Origin: Narthecium ossifragum
Taxonomy: Eukaryota > Streptophyta > Magnoliopsida > Dioscoreales > Nartheciaceae
Length of the DNA: 64,000 bases
NCBI GenBank assembly: GCA_963920575.1
Contig: OY986968.1
Coordinates: 27,968,129-28,032,128, forward strand
Direction of reading: 5' to 3'
Shown here: in pieces, positions 1-12,053 of the stretch
Layout: each line of letters opens with the position of its first letter
How positions within the stretch are numbered: the first letter of the stretch is position 1
Notes under the pieces: generated by a model
What the model saw: only the letters and a program-made list of their open reading frames with translations
Told to the model about the DNA's origin: nothing
The model's database searches: none
Translations under genes and position numbers: made by a program

Positions 1-417
1 ATATGGGAAAAACCGAAGCCGATAAAGCTTTGGTTTCCTTGTAAAAGGTGCTAGTTGGGTGGTGGTGTGGAAAAAGAACGGCCATGGCTGGTCCAATCCT
101 TTGCTAATGGAGAATCAGATGTAAAGGGTGGGGGTGGTTTCATGGTATCCTAGATGATGAGTTTTTCTTGGATCTATGCTCGATTGGTGTACAAATCGAT
201 CCAGCATCTGTTTGTGACTGTCATCTCATAAATATGCATATGTCTCGATCGATCCATTGTATCCATCAGAGATTTTGATCGATGCTACAAAAGAATGCTT
301 GTTCTCTATTTTTTCTTCTATTTTTTGCACTAGAATGGAAACACCTGACCCTTTAAGAACTTTTCTAAGATATCTAGTGGGCCTCTAAGGCTGTTTCTTT
401 TCTTATCTTATCGACAG

Positions 418-978
418 GAAATATTCCTTTAGAACTGAGTTGCGAGGAAACTTCTAAGCTGAAACTGATCAGCTTGGATAATATCATTAGCATTCACGAG
501 GGGATCTTTAGCCTTTTCCCTTTCTGGGTTTATGGACAAGAAGCAAGAACAAGGGATGCATCAATACCTAGTAGTCTTTTAATCAATAACAATCATCGCC
601 GGGATAAGATTGGTATGGGTATCAGGCATCTTTTCCTACGTTAGCTATACAGATTGCTAGAATATAATTCTAGTGTCCAAATTCATATGTCCCCTTCCAT
701 CAGCTTAAATTTTTCGACATAACTGACGATTTTATGAGTTCATGATATACAATTAATTTCCTTACAAAATAGTTCTAAGGCTTCATGAGGATAGTAGGAG
801 AGTAGCGAAGGATGAGGTTCTCATCACAGAGCTTAGCAACTTGTTCGCCAGGGAGCGTTACCATGACTACCCTGCTCATTGCTCCCTTGCTTTGAGAAGA
901 AGGGGGTACAGTCCTCTCGCACCGGATTCTGATATTGGTGGGGTGGCCATCACCTTAGCCCTCCTCCAAAGCTTGTAA
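418..978 (+). CDS. C-terminal exons of an unrecognised protein (gene enters from the left)
   Basis: Two open stretches read like the last exons of a plus-strand gene. One (about 418-655) encodes a segment around ISLDNIISIHEGIFSLFPFW and keeps its frame up to a possible GT donor after DKI. The other (from about 783-807 to the TAA at 976-978) encodes VAKDEVLITELSNLFARERY followed by an HDYPAHCSLALRRRGY-like stretch and ends LALLQSL. Joining a phase-1 donor near 616 (ATT G/GTATGG) to an acceptor near 806 keeps one frame, but that acceptor has a poor pyrimidine tract, so the boundary is uncertain. I do not recognise the family. The composition, charged and without stops, is protein-like, and the stop is followed by AT-rich sequence typical of a 3' UTR. 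The gene converges on the RRM gene, whose stop is at 1373. Confidence 0.4.
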
Positions 979-1372
979 TCTTCCACTAGTTTCTTCACCT
1001 TCTACAGTTAAGTTCTTGGGCAAACAACCCATAGGAATAAAACTCTGAAACAGACCATGTATTACGGCGGGGCGTATTTATCATGAACCATGACTGAAGG
1101 GAACACGTAAAGAGCAAGGCAGCCCGCCTCCTTTCACCGTAGTAGTATAGACGGGAAGGTTGCCAAGGCCAGATAGGTTAAATTCACACAAATTTAATGG
1201 GGCGCTCATGTATCACTATTTGAGTCATGATCTTGGTAAAATATGAAAGATAAGGACCTATTTGGTAGACTGGCGGTGAGGCTTACTTAATACATCATGA
1301 AAGAGGTGTCCTCCTCAATAAGGGCCAAATCAGCCCTCGATAAGATATACAAGGGCCCCGATTGATAAAATT

Positions 1373-4300
1373 TCATGCCAAGCCATTCGCATAAGGTGAA
1401 ACATCTGCACCAGCATCCTCACCCATGACATCAGTCATCGCGGTATCAACAAGCAACTGTAAGAAGCAACACAGCAGCATTAATGCAGTAACCGATAAGT
1501 GCAGTCTGCGCATGGTCAATTTTTCAATTCACCCACATTTATGCTAACAAAGAAGCCAAGAGTTCTTATCATCACATGGCCTTTTGTTCTATGGTCACAA
1601 TATAGCAAAGCCACTGGATTATACTAGGGGAATTCATTTAATGAGAAGCATGAACACTCAGGCCCTGAAAGTATACCTATGGTCATTGTGACAATATGTC
1701 ATAGGTACTGCACAAGGCTTGTCACACAAAAATTCTACAGAAACATACTGTCACGTTTTAGGCATGTTTCCATCTAATGCGCCAACTAACAACTCACGTG
1801 AATTTCATGGAATCAAGAAACCCACAGAACAACACTGACAAGAAATGTTTCAGAACTAAAACTATGAAAAACAAGAAAGGCTGACCTGGAGGTCCTGTTC
1901 GCTGCTTTTGACCCTTTCAGCATACTTTTGTGTTTGCAGAAAACATCTATGCAGCTAAAAAACAGGAAAATGATGCAGTTATTACCTCTGTGCTCCACTA
2001 AGTTCTTTATCAAATAATCTACACGCAGACTAGCAGACAGTATCATTCACCTTAGTAAGAAATGACTGCCTATGAGAAGAAAGCTTCTTCGCAGCCGCCA
2101 ATGCATCTTCAAGTTTCTGGCATGTTAATCCAATCAAGTTAAACCGTGAGGGTTTTGGGCTAGTTCAATACAGCCAGATCTAGTTGAGTGTAACAACTAA
2201 GTGCTAAATAACCATATCATAGGACATCGTGGAACACGAATCAGAAGAAGGCTACCTGTGACTTCTTTTGTAAATCCGAAACAAGCTGTTGTTTCTCTTC
2301 AACCTTTTCTTCAATGAGAGAAAGCTGGAAAGAACCATAAGTGCTTGAGATTTTCCATTTGATAAAGAGACGCACTTAATTGCTACTTCGACAGAAAACT
2401 GAATGACTTCATGTTTGTCACCTCCCAAATGAATATACAGGGCTTCACTTGGCCCAATCACCATTCCCAAAATCATCAGCTAATGAAAATTGTGACGAAC
2501 AACAAAACAGAGACAACCACAAAGTAGCATGGCTGCCAACTAATTGAAAGAGTAAAAACAAATAACGTCCTACATAAAAATGAAGCATATGTTTCATCAG
2601 ATTCTCATGAACTAATGACATCTTACAGGATATTCTTGTTTTACATACTTCTATGATGGAAAAGGGTATAGGTCATCATGTAAACTGGCGTTCTCTAGTA
2701 CTAAGAAATCTCTCTCTTACTGGCTCAAAATATCTTGGGAAAACACTTGGATGGTGCTTAACAGAAGGATATGTCCACGTTAGCAAAGTAAAAAATAGAA
2801 CAAAATCCAGATGGCATAATGCACTGATGGGCAGCTTATACAATAGCACCTCAATGCTGTCAATGAAAGTCCAGATAGTGCTTACAAGATAATAGCAAGA
2901 GTTTGTTCATTCAGGTGATATTAAAAACTAAAGCTGATTACACGTAACAACAAAAGGAGACTACATGACAGCATAACTGCCTTTAAATATGATATTAGCA
3001 CAGGACAGAAAGTGTGGGAAAAAAAATTCATGTTTCGCTCTAGAAACATGAACTCGTTTGATTATAAGAAATCTAAGAAGAGTGGAATTATCAAATTAAA
3101 ACCACAAAAATGTTGCAAACCTCTTTTTGAAGTTCGCCACGCTTGTGCCTTGATATCTCTAATTGCTCTTTCACCTAATCAAGGTTAAAGAAATGCAGCC
3201 ACGGGTTAACAAAGATGACCCGGTTTATCATATTGACCACTTACTGCAAATTACAAGAATCATGCCTCATTTACCTGGTCATGATATTCATCACTGGAGT
3301 TGGATGAAGGATCTCTGCTTCCACGATCATCATGATCCTCAGAACGAGAGCTGCTGAAACCACAGAGCAAAAACATAAATTCAATATATGCACAAGGAGG
3401 TCTAATGAGTCATAAAGGGGGATCTTGCTATAAACCATTATATATAACATGCTATGTATAGCGTTTTGGCCTTTCTTACTATTTGGTCGACAATAAGCAC
3501 TCAAGACCCTAAAGACAAACATCAAGAATTGCACCCTTCAACATTCCTACTGCTAATTGATGTTGCTCCTTAAAATTTATTAAGCTTCTACGGAACGAAA
3601 AGGATGAAGAGAAACATATTGATTCATCTTCATACTTGCACGTGTATAGCTGGTACGATTTTCATGTTTGAACAATTGCGATATAGATGGAAATTAACTG
3701 CCTTAAGAGCATATGCACGTGAAGTAATATAACAGAACTATAATTAGTACCGCCAGAAAAATGAAAAAAGAGGGATAACCTCAGGCGATATCTCAACTGC
3801 TGTTCTTTGTCCCTATTTCTGCTCCCATCAAGATCATCAGCTTTACCAACCTCTCTGTCCTGGTCCCAGTCCATACCACGGTCCCTTTCCCAATCTCGAT
3901 CATGGCTTCGAAAATTCTCTTCATCATGGTCTTCACGTTCACGAGACCGATCCAAGACATGATCCCTTGCATGATCAAAATCACGTTCATGATCATATTC
4001 TCTTTCTCTATCCCTATCTCTTTCTCGATACCTCTCAAAGTTCCTATCTCGAAAGCGACCTCTTTCACGATTCAGGCCCCTTCCTCTATCTCTGTCCCTT
4101 TCCCAGTCGACGTCCCTGACTACTTCACGACGAAAATCTTCACGATGGAAATTTGGCCTTCCGCCTCTTGTCCGTACTTCATTTACTCTTACAACTCTTC
4201 CTCCGATTTTCTAATTGAGAACATGATAGAGTCAGGTCTAGAAAATATGAAGAGTATATATCAACTTTCGACCAGAGATATACTTGCATACTTCCAAATT

Positions 4301-5298
4301 CACTATTCACAAAAACTGCTTCTAAATTATTGTTAAGGCATACCCTTCCATTCATTTCTTCAATGGCATCGACTGCAGACCTAGGGTTTGTAAATGTAAC
4401 AAAACCATAGCACTTGCCACCAACTTCCCGGTCATTGATTATCTGCTGTCAGAAAGCAAGTATTAATGCATTAAAAACAGGATAAAACGCTCGAGATTTC
4501 AGCTTCCAAGAAAACACTCTTTAGACATCCAAGAAATAAGGCACAATAAGCACAGATAGCAAATAGATCTTAAAGACTAGCCAAGTCCCCGGACAAGCAC
4601 CAACGAAGGAAGATCATGCTCTTTGCTTCAAAACACGTCCTCCGTGATGCATAAGCCATGCATAGCTCGTTGTTTATCAACAAAACATAGCCAAAGTCAA
4701 CAATTTGCATATAACGAGTGCAACCTCGGCATAAGTATGCTCTCAATGCATCATCTTTCCATAGTGGATCTATACTTTTAGAATATAGCACTATGTTCAC
4801 AGGGCGGATGTCCTTTCACGGATCAGACTCAAATCCATACCTCTCCTCGAAGCAGGAGAAGACCTAAAACTCTGAATAAAAAGCCAGCAATAGCTATCTC
4901 GGTCCAATGCTAATCCAAACCGGCAATCATCTCATAGCTACGTGGCAGGGATGAAATCCTGAACCACCCATAGAAAACTCCACAAGCCGCTCAAAATGCC
5001 CATGACTACGTGGTAGCAAACAACGAGAATAAACCCTAATTAACATCCCCATGTAGGCTCCTGCAAACCCAGTTCTTTCCCATCGAACATTAAAAATGCC
5101 AAGTTCCAAGAGAATAGAATCCGGATGTCGTTGGATTACGTCGACAGAGGAAAGGAACATGGCAAGAAAGGGGGTGTAGAGGGGAACCTTAACGGCGACG
5201 ACGGCTCCGTAAGGAACGAAGGCCTCGCGGAGGCGCTCCTCAGTGCAATCGTAGGGCAGACCCCCGACGTATATCGAGTTCTCGTCGTCTATTGTCAT
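1373..5298 (-). CDS. RRM RNA-binding protein with RD/RE-rich middle and coiled-coil tail
   Basis: Nine exons: 5298-5188, 4442-4344, 4210-3780, 3353-3275, 3174-3121, 2324-2256, 2116-2051, 1954-1886, 1456-1373. They sum to 1062 nt (353 aa). The N-terminus is one RRM, with RNP2 IYVGGL at residues 9-14 and RNP1 KCYGFVTF at 47-54. Residues about 80-213 are dense in Arg paired with Asp or Glu, the kind of low-complexity tract found in spliceosome-associated SR-like proteins. The last 110 residues are rich in Lys, Glu, Leu and Gln with heptad-like spacing, so probably a coiled coil. The protein ends DVSPYANGLA. A nuclear role in pre-mRNA processing is inferred. The start at 5298 puts the RRM eight residues in; an in-frame upstream ATG at about 5442 would add some 48 residues. 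A small extra exon between 3121 and 2324 cannot be excluded. Confidence 0.8.
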
Positions 5299-5529
5299 CT
5301 CTCTCCGCAGCCTCCGCTGCTCTCTCGAATCAAGGAGGGGTTTCGGGACGGAGCGGTGCTCTGCGATGGTGGCGGCGAGAGGGAAAGAGAGGGGGGGGCG
5401 TTGAGATGAGATCCGATGGATACTGTGATCAAACTGGCTCATGGTTCTAGGCTGAGCAAGGCCCGGCCCATCCCGGCCTGTTAAGGCGTCTCTAGTTGGT
5501 ACCCCAGAGCCGGTCCAAAATCGACACAC

Positions 5530-7008
5530 TTTGGGCTCGGAACTAGAACCGTATCCAAACCCAGCCCAGCATGATCAATATGGTATTCTACTACTAATAA
5601 GTCATAGAGATATGGTATCTTTGATACGTATCTAGAATCTACAAAACTATGCCCACTAAATCACTAATCCATCACACTTCAGTGGCCATCCAGCAAAAGT
5701 ACTGTGACTTTTGACTGGACGAGAACGGTCCAAAACGGGTGGCAGGGATGGAAAACTATTTCCCTCCGAATCCCCCCGTATCTAAGACTAATAAGATAGT
5801 GGAAGCATGGATAGTAGCTTGATTGCCAATGGCCGGAATCTGGAGCACATGGAGGCGACTAACGCCCACCGGCTGCCGGCTCGGTGGGGGGCCGGGCTCG
5901 TCAGCAGCAGCTGAGTGCGACGTGACGCGACCGCGCCACGTACGTACGCCACCACCACGGCTCTTAATTTCTCTTCATAGACCAAACCATCCGTCCAACC
6001 TCTGGCCTTGGTGTCCTGTGGTTAAAGTTTAGATGCACATATATTCCAATGGCTTTTTCTGGGGGGAGGCTAATCTTTTGACATGAGTGCAACTGAAAAG
6101 AGAGCTTTTGTATCATTCTTTTCTCAGTTTCTGGGGTGGCTTTGTGAGAAGGTAAGGGTCCTTGTACGGGATCTATGGTCTACCAAGTTACGGAGGTTCA
6201 TCTTTTTGTACAGTTGGTGGGTGCCCGATTAATGGATGCGATTGTAGTCTCCTAGTTTAATTTGCATTGCCCAAAGAAATATTTGTGACCGAATGTTTAT
6301 GGATCATACCCTTAATTTATCTCTCCAAACATCTTATCATTTGATCCTATCCATTCCTATTAGTTGATTTCTTCTTAGTTATCTGATCGAATATTTTGAT
6401 TTAAAACTGTGATTGCTTGAGCATAAAATGAGCTTAATTAACACAGTCATTTATCCTGGCAATTACTCAGCTCATAGGGAAAGATAAATGGGTAGCTTTA
6501 TCATCGTTAGATCACAATTAACTCAAAATAATCAAAGACCAAATATATAAATACGAAAAAAGAGTCTTGTATATAAAAATCAACGATTTTACAAGGACAT
6601 CCGTACAAACATTACCATCTTAAAGGGTCATCTATATCCAAATATAACCTATTCGATAGCACATGAACACTTGAAACATTGAATTAGATCGAGGATATTA
6701 TGATACTAATTATTATAATTAAGGATATTATCATATTAGGGAGGCCCTCCATCTTAATAACTCTTCCATAATTCATACCGGCCAACCAAAAAGTTTTCTA
6801 ATGGTCATGTTATGTCCCGATCATTGGGTTTTGGTGATTGCTAGATAATGTCTCGATCGGCGTCTTTTTTATTTATTTATTTTTTTTATTAGTTGAGTTC
6901 AAGGATTAAGTGACCCTATTAGGAGTTAGATATAATAGATAGCTGGTGAACCGGCCGGGGGCATAAACCTCAGTTTCCCCCACATTACCAAATTGAAATC
7001 AAAGTCTG
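5530..7008. other. intergenic, upstream of the RRM gene
   Basis: There is no convincing coding sequence. A GC-rich patch at about 5830-5950 lies upstream of the RRM gene and could be promoter or CpG-rich sequence. From 6050 onward it is AT-rich, with only short frames. Nothing else was recognised. Confidence 0.5.
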
Positions 7009-7180
7009 GTGTTTTGTTGCTTGTATTAGCTGATGAATGCATGAGCTAATGTATCATTTTGGTCTATATCAGTGTTTGATTGACCACTGCATTAGCTAAT
7101 GTATGCATCAACTAATACAAAAGGGTGTTTGATTGGGCACTGTATTAGCTGATGCATACATCAATTAATACAAAACAAAC
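7009..7180. repeat. short tandem repeat array, about three copies of a 53-bp unit
   Basis: Copies begin at about 7009, 7072 and 7125. The two clearer ones start GTGTTTGATTG and contain CACTGYATTAGCTRATG, followed by a CATCAAYTAATACAAAA-type end. The spacing of the last two is 53 bp. The first copy is diverged and slightly longer. The motif CATTAGCTAATG is itself a near-palindrome. It may be the internal part of a decayed MITE, because GCATTAGC motifs continue to about 7250. Confidence 0.6.
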
Positions 7181-9756
7181 CTCAAATGTTGCATTAGCAA
7201 AAACAATTATTTTGACTATTTTTGTTAATGCAGCATTGCATTAGTAGATGTAATGCACAGCCCCTAAGTGCTTCTCGAGCTAACAATTCTGCATGTAAGT
7301 TTTTTTCGTGTGGAATGTATGCAACATGGGACTCAATCGGTGTCACCGATTAAATAAAGTGCACAGCTGGCTAAACTGAAGTTTGCACCAGTAGGGTCAC
7401 CAATTGAGTCCACTCTGCGAGAACAATGAACCTTGACAGCGAGGAATACCAAATCTAGAAAGGCAGCTGGGATTTCAATGCGATCGCAACAAAAGCTATG
7501 TAGATATAGTTCCACTGCAGTTGACTGCATGTAGAAGTGGCGATTTTTGATTTGACAAATAAATTAACCCACATATGGCATATGGGTTATAGGTATTTGA
7601 TCTTGTACGTATAACAAAACAAATCCTCAATTAGCCGACTTATAGAAGGATTTTTTTTCTCACCAAAATGACTTGTTTTGTAATAAAAACATGAAATGCC
7701 CAGAAATTATAAAATGGAAATAAATTGGATTTAACAATTAACATGCAATATTTTCTATAGGTTTTAAGTAAACTTATCGAGTGTAAAAAGATGCTATTGA
7801 AAGTTTGAAACTGGTTAAATTGAATAGTGGAATCCTAACTTGACCCAACCGAAAACGATCATTAAACAAACAGTCGAGATTCCTGTGTCTTAACGTGACC
7901 CATTGTCCCGGGTTTAGTCCCTCCCTATTTGGAACCAAATCTCTAAACTATTCTGGACCCTCGGATACCATCACCAGTCAGGTCCTAAGCCGTCCATCTC
8001 ATGCAGGGCACGCCATCGCATCACCACCCATGATGAATAAAAATGGCCGCGAGGGAGGGAGAGAGAGAAGAGATGAGTAGACGCACGCCGACGACGCGTG
8101 GCTACCCCATTAGAACGGAACCCCCTCGAGAGAGCTGCGTCCCTCGCGCTGCTCTCCCTCGCCACCTCCATGATATTGATCCATCCCTACCCATCAGGGC
8201 CATCACCCCTTTTGCTTTTTTGATTCAAAGCGTATGCTTTCGAGCCCTCCCAGTCCACAGAGACATTCTTTGCTTTCAGTCCCTCCCTCCCTGCCTCCTC
8301 CTCGATCACCACGCCCAGCTCTTTCTCGCTCTAAAAAGCAGCGATCGAGGCGAAGGCGCGGCAGCGGCAGCGGCAGCTAGCTATACGGCAGGAGGGATGA
8401 GGAGGAGCACTAGGCCGAACTCCTCTGAAAGCGTTGCTTTACAGCAGCGGATGGGATCTGGGTTTTTCTAACCCAGTTTGATTCTCCTCTGCTCGTTTTA
8501 TTATTGCCTCCTTGTCGTCTCCAGGCGTCAGAGTGGAGAATGGTGGCGGAGTAGAAATAAGCAAGGAATAAAGCACTAGTTATTTACAAGCGCACGCTCG
8601 TCTCCTCGGGAAAAAGCTCTCCTTTCCTCGATCCCAGCGGCGACAAGTTTAGGATCAAATATTCAAGTTAGTAGAACTATTATTAAGTTCTCCGCTCCAC
8701 ATTGCCTCCCTTCGCCGTGGATCGTGGGAAGAAGAAGCGTCTCGCTGGGTAGTGATAGAGGAGGTCTGCTTCTCACCTGATCCAGATTAGCTCTTTACCG
8801 AGAAATTTTTCTTTCGTCGATTTTAGAGCGATTTCTTGATCTTTTTAGGTTTCGAATTTAGTTCCGCATTGCATCCCTTCTGTTTTTTTTTTTTCGTTTC
8901 TTGATTGCATTGATTCATGATTTCAAGAGAAATAAAGGACTAAAAGCAATGGTTTGTTCTTGGCCTCCTTCTGATCGATCTCCGTGTCTTCTTCCTATTG
9001 GCGTTTCTCATCATCAATTTTTTTCTCTAAATCTTGTCTTCTGAACATCGCCTTTTGATCGTTTCTAGAGGTTTTCTTATAATTTATGCTTCCGTTTTGT
9101 CCTAATGCTATTTATTCCTGGACTTCACCTACCTCAGATTTTCGCTTTCATGGTGCTGCGCAGAGGCGATCTCTTCCTTTGATCACTTCTCTGCAAGTTT
9201 TTTCTCAGAAAAGGAGATCTGCGCACCAAGAATATCCCCTTTTCTCCATCCACCATGCCACCACTCCTCCACGCCACCAACAGTATCATAGCAGCATTTA
9301 TGAGATCCCAAAAGAAAACAACCCAAAACCCCAACTCTCTACAGTGTCACTGTCAAAAATGGTAGCCGGGCAGCAGCATTAAAGACGCCGAGCCACTGCT
9401 CATTTGCTCGCTCCTGTCCCTCTCTCTCTATCCTCTCCTTTCCCTTTTCTCTCTCTTTCTTCTTTTATCGAGGGAAAGATCCGCTTTTTATTTTTCAACG
9501 CTCGCTGTGGTGGTGGTGTGCAGGCTGGTCCTGCTACAAAGCGTGAAGCACTCCTCTCTGCCCAGTGCCCACCCCTCTTAACTCTATAGCCCCTTCTCTC
9601 TCATGATTGCTCCTCCGCCATCGACCCCCCTTCTCTATCTAGTCTCACGGTAGGCTCACCTCTCGTCGCACGCGTGGAAACGCATGAGTATAGGTGATTA
9701 AGCTCACCCGGAGGAGCTTGGTGGAGGCGTGACGATTCTCTCTCGTTCTCTCTTGA

Positions 9757-9775
9757 GGGGGGGGGGGGGGGGGGG
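9757..9775 (+). repeat. homopolymer run of 19 G
   Basis: An uninterrupted run of 19 G follows a CT-rich stretch. Runs of this length are unstable in cloning and sequencing, so the exact length may be wrong. On the G strand it could form a quadruplex. Confidence 0.9.
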
Positions 9776-10540
9776 CTGTTGCCTGTTGGAGCGCGTGCGG
9801 TGGGACGGAGGCCATTAGCACGCTAAAGCTTGCTCGCGCGTACGTGTATGGCCGTTGGTGCGGTGACGACGGCATGGGTATGTTTGTAGAGCGTAGAGTG
9901 ACTTCTTTTCGTCAGTTATCTTTCCCTCTCAACCTCCCGTTGCATGCCTCTCACACAGTAGTCACATGTCTTTGTTTATTGTTTTTTTGGATTCGAAAGG
10001 ATCTCCTTTGCCACTTTTGGAGCATGTCTCCCCGTTTCCAAGGGGATATACTGACGATAGCTGTTATTGGGACTCTATTTGGTGCTTTAATTGCCCACCC
10101 CTACTAGATGGCCTATAAGAAGCCCCCAAGAAGGGCTAACTTTGAAAACACTAGTTTAACTTTGAATTCGGACTTCAAATATGATCACCACCTCACTTAT
10201 CTGGTTAGTTCGCCAACCTGCCAGCATTGTTTTCTATTAGGCCATCAATGTTGCATTTGGTCCCATCATAGAGAGAGAGCAAGCCCAGTAGGAAGAATAC
10301 GACCTCTTAAGTTATATAGCATGGCAGTGGCGTGGTAGGGAGGCAAGCACGCGGCTTAATGCAGGGGGAGTAGTGGGTGGCTCGGAGCAGTAATTTGTAA
10401 AAGGAAATTTATTTTACTTTGGAGTCGAGCCAGTGCCGGTGGCGTGGGGGTTGGGGCTGGGCGAGGACTGCTGCACCATATGCTCTGAATGCTCCGGTTT
10501 GTCCCTCGGCTTTTAGGAAAGAGCGTCACTGTCCTTGCTA

Positions 10541-10566
10541 CTGCTGCAGCTGCTGCTGCTGCTGCG
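10541..10566 (+). repeat. CTG trinucleotide repeat
   Basis: An imperfect CTG/GCT tract of roughly eight units with one interrupting GCAG, in non-coding sequence upstream of AGO10. Confidence 0.8.
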
Positions 10567-11060
10567 CTGTTTGCCTGCCATCCACCAAAACGGTCCCACA
10601 ATAGCACCCACTTCGCGTAACGACACCTCCACGGTATTATCTCGCCCATCCCTATCACACCCTTGTTTCTTTAATCATCCTTCCCCTTGTGGGGGCGCCA
10701 GTCTCCTCATCCCAATGCGAACCTTAAATTTCATACTCGCTAGTGTTCATATGCTAGTGGGATATGGATGCCCAGCTTTGGTGGCATCCCTAAGATGACT
10801 TCTAGGTCGGCTTGTAGGCTAACAGCCCTCGGGTGGTCTCGAAGTCAGAAGGACTCATGCGAGTGCTGCTAATCCATACATCCACTTGCGTTGGGATTCG
10901 TTTATGCACTTTTTTTTTAGTTTATTTTTATGAATTGAGCTCTAAGCTATATATTATTTACAGGCAAACAAAACTGGTGCAGTTTAACTTGCACCACTTG
11001 GCAACTCGAAATGTCCTCTTTTTTTTCCCACTTTCTTCGGTCATTCTTGGATGAACACCC

Positions 11061-11312
11061 ATTTGTATACATGTCCACGTGACTTGAATCGGTAGTGAGA
11101 TATCGATTTTATCATTTAGTCTATCGAGAGTGAGATACCGATAGACTAGATAGATTCATGAATGGGTCCTATTGAATTATTCGTCTAATCCATCGACAGT
11201 GAGATACATGTGGACTTTATCAATCATCGGTATCTCACTATCAATGGCCTAGATGGTAGAATGGATATCTCATTACCAATTCACGGCATGTCACATGTCC
11301 ATATACACAAAT
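11061..11312. mobile_element. MITE-like foldback element, about 250 bp
   Basis: The outer arms read ATTTGTATACATGTCCACGT at the left and, on the opposite strand from the right end, ATTTGTGTATATGGACATGT. Similarity continues inward through a GAATCGGTAGTGAGATATC-like segment in both arms. Further GTGAGATACCGAT inverted copies sit between them. The whole piece could fold into an imperfect hairpin. No coding capacity. It lies about 740 bp upstream of the AGO10 start codon. Confidence 0.65.
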
Positions 11313-12053
11313 CTCTATTCTTCTTAAATTTCGTTGTTGCCAGGAATTTCAGATGTTTATAAGTGTTTAGAAGCTTAAGCATGAGATTAATCTGGACTGG
11401 GTTCATGGTCTCGCTAGCTCATTCTCCCATCACATCGTGATCCACTATGGTCTGTTATCTTGTTCTGTGATGTTGTTAGAACAGTCAAAGCACTGTTTGG
11501 TTAGCCTTTTCTCAATCGCCGATATAAGCAAACCCGTTTGGAGCAGGAGGTAATCAGCCTCTCTTCTGTCTGGTTCTGCCAGAGTTTGGCAGCCGTTGCG
11601 AGCAACGTATCTGCTTCCTCATATTTCTATTCTTGAAAGAAAAATCCCCGATATGCTCAAGGACAAAACCCATCTCTCTTCTTTCTCTTACTAGAACTTC
11701 TCAGCCTAATGTATCTACCTCTATGTCCATGAATTCTGTTCTGTTTTTTTTATATATATTATTTATAGTAATAGTCTAAGTTGTTTAATGTCTGCCAAAG
11801 AAGTCTGTATGTGTTATAAATGTACAGCCGTGTAGGAGATATGGTTGGAGGAATAATACGTCTTTCTAGTTTGATTCATACCCAGTTCTGCTATCACTGC
11901 AAAGGCTTCATATGCCTCTTTAAGTTCCATCACGAGAGCTCTGCTAACCTTGCCTACCACTATCTTCTGGTGCGTAGGGTAAATGCCTAGTTGGGTGGAG
12001 CAATGCTTGCTGTAGTAGCTGAGAGCGAAGCCGTCCATCTCTTTACTGCTGAG

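Larger units (their letters stand above)
7181..12053 (+). promoter_or_regulatory. AGO10: long upstream / 5' leader region of AGO10
   Basis: There are 4.9 kb between the repeat array and the AGO10 start codon. Stretches at 8050-8500 and 9400-9620 are rich in CT runs, as is common around plant transcription starts and 5' UTRs. A frame at 8043-8471 has low-complexity Ala and Leu/Pro-rich content and no family match, so it is read as leader rather than protein. A 5' UTR intron in this interval is plausible but I cannot fix its borders. The interval also holds a poly-G run, a CTG repeat and a foldback element, listed separately. No protein-coding gene was recognised in it. Confidence 0.4.

Noticed and set aside
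3902..4336. 144-aa plus-strand frame opposite the RD-rich exon
   Set aside because: Its odd Ile/Phe/Ser-rich composition is the antisense of Arg/Asp/Glu codon repeats of the real exon.
8043..8471. 142-aa frame upstream of AGO10
   Set aside because: Low-complexity Ala, Leu and Pro content with no family similarity, in CT-rich leader-like sequence.
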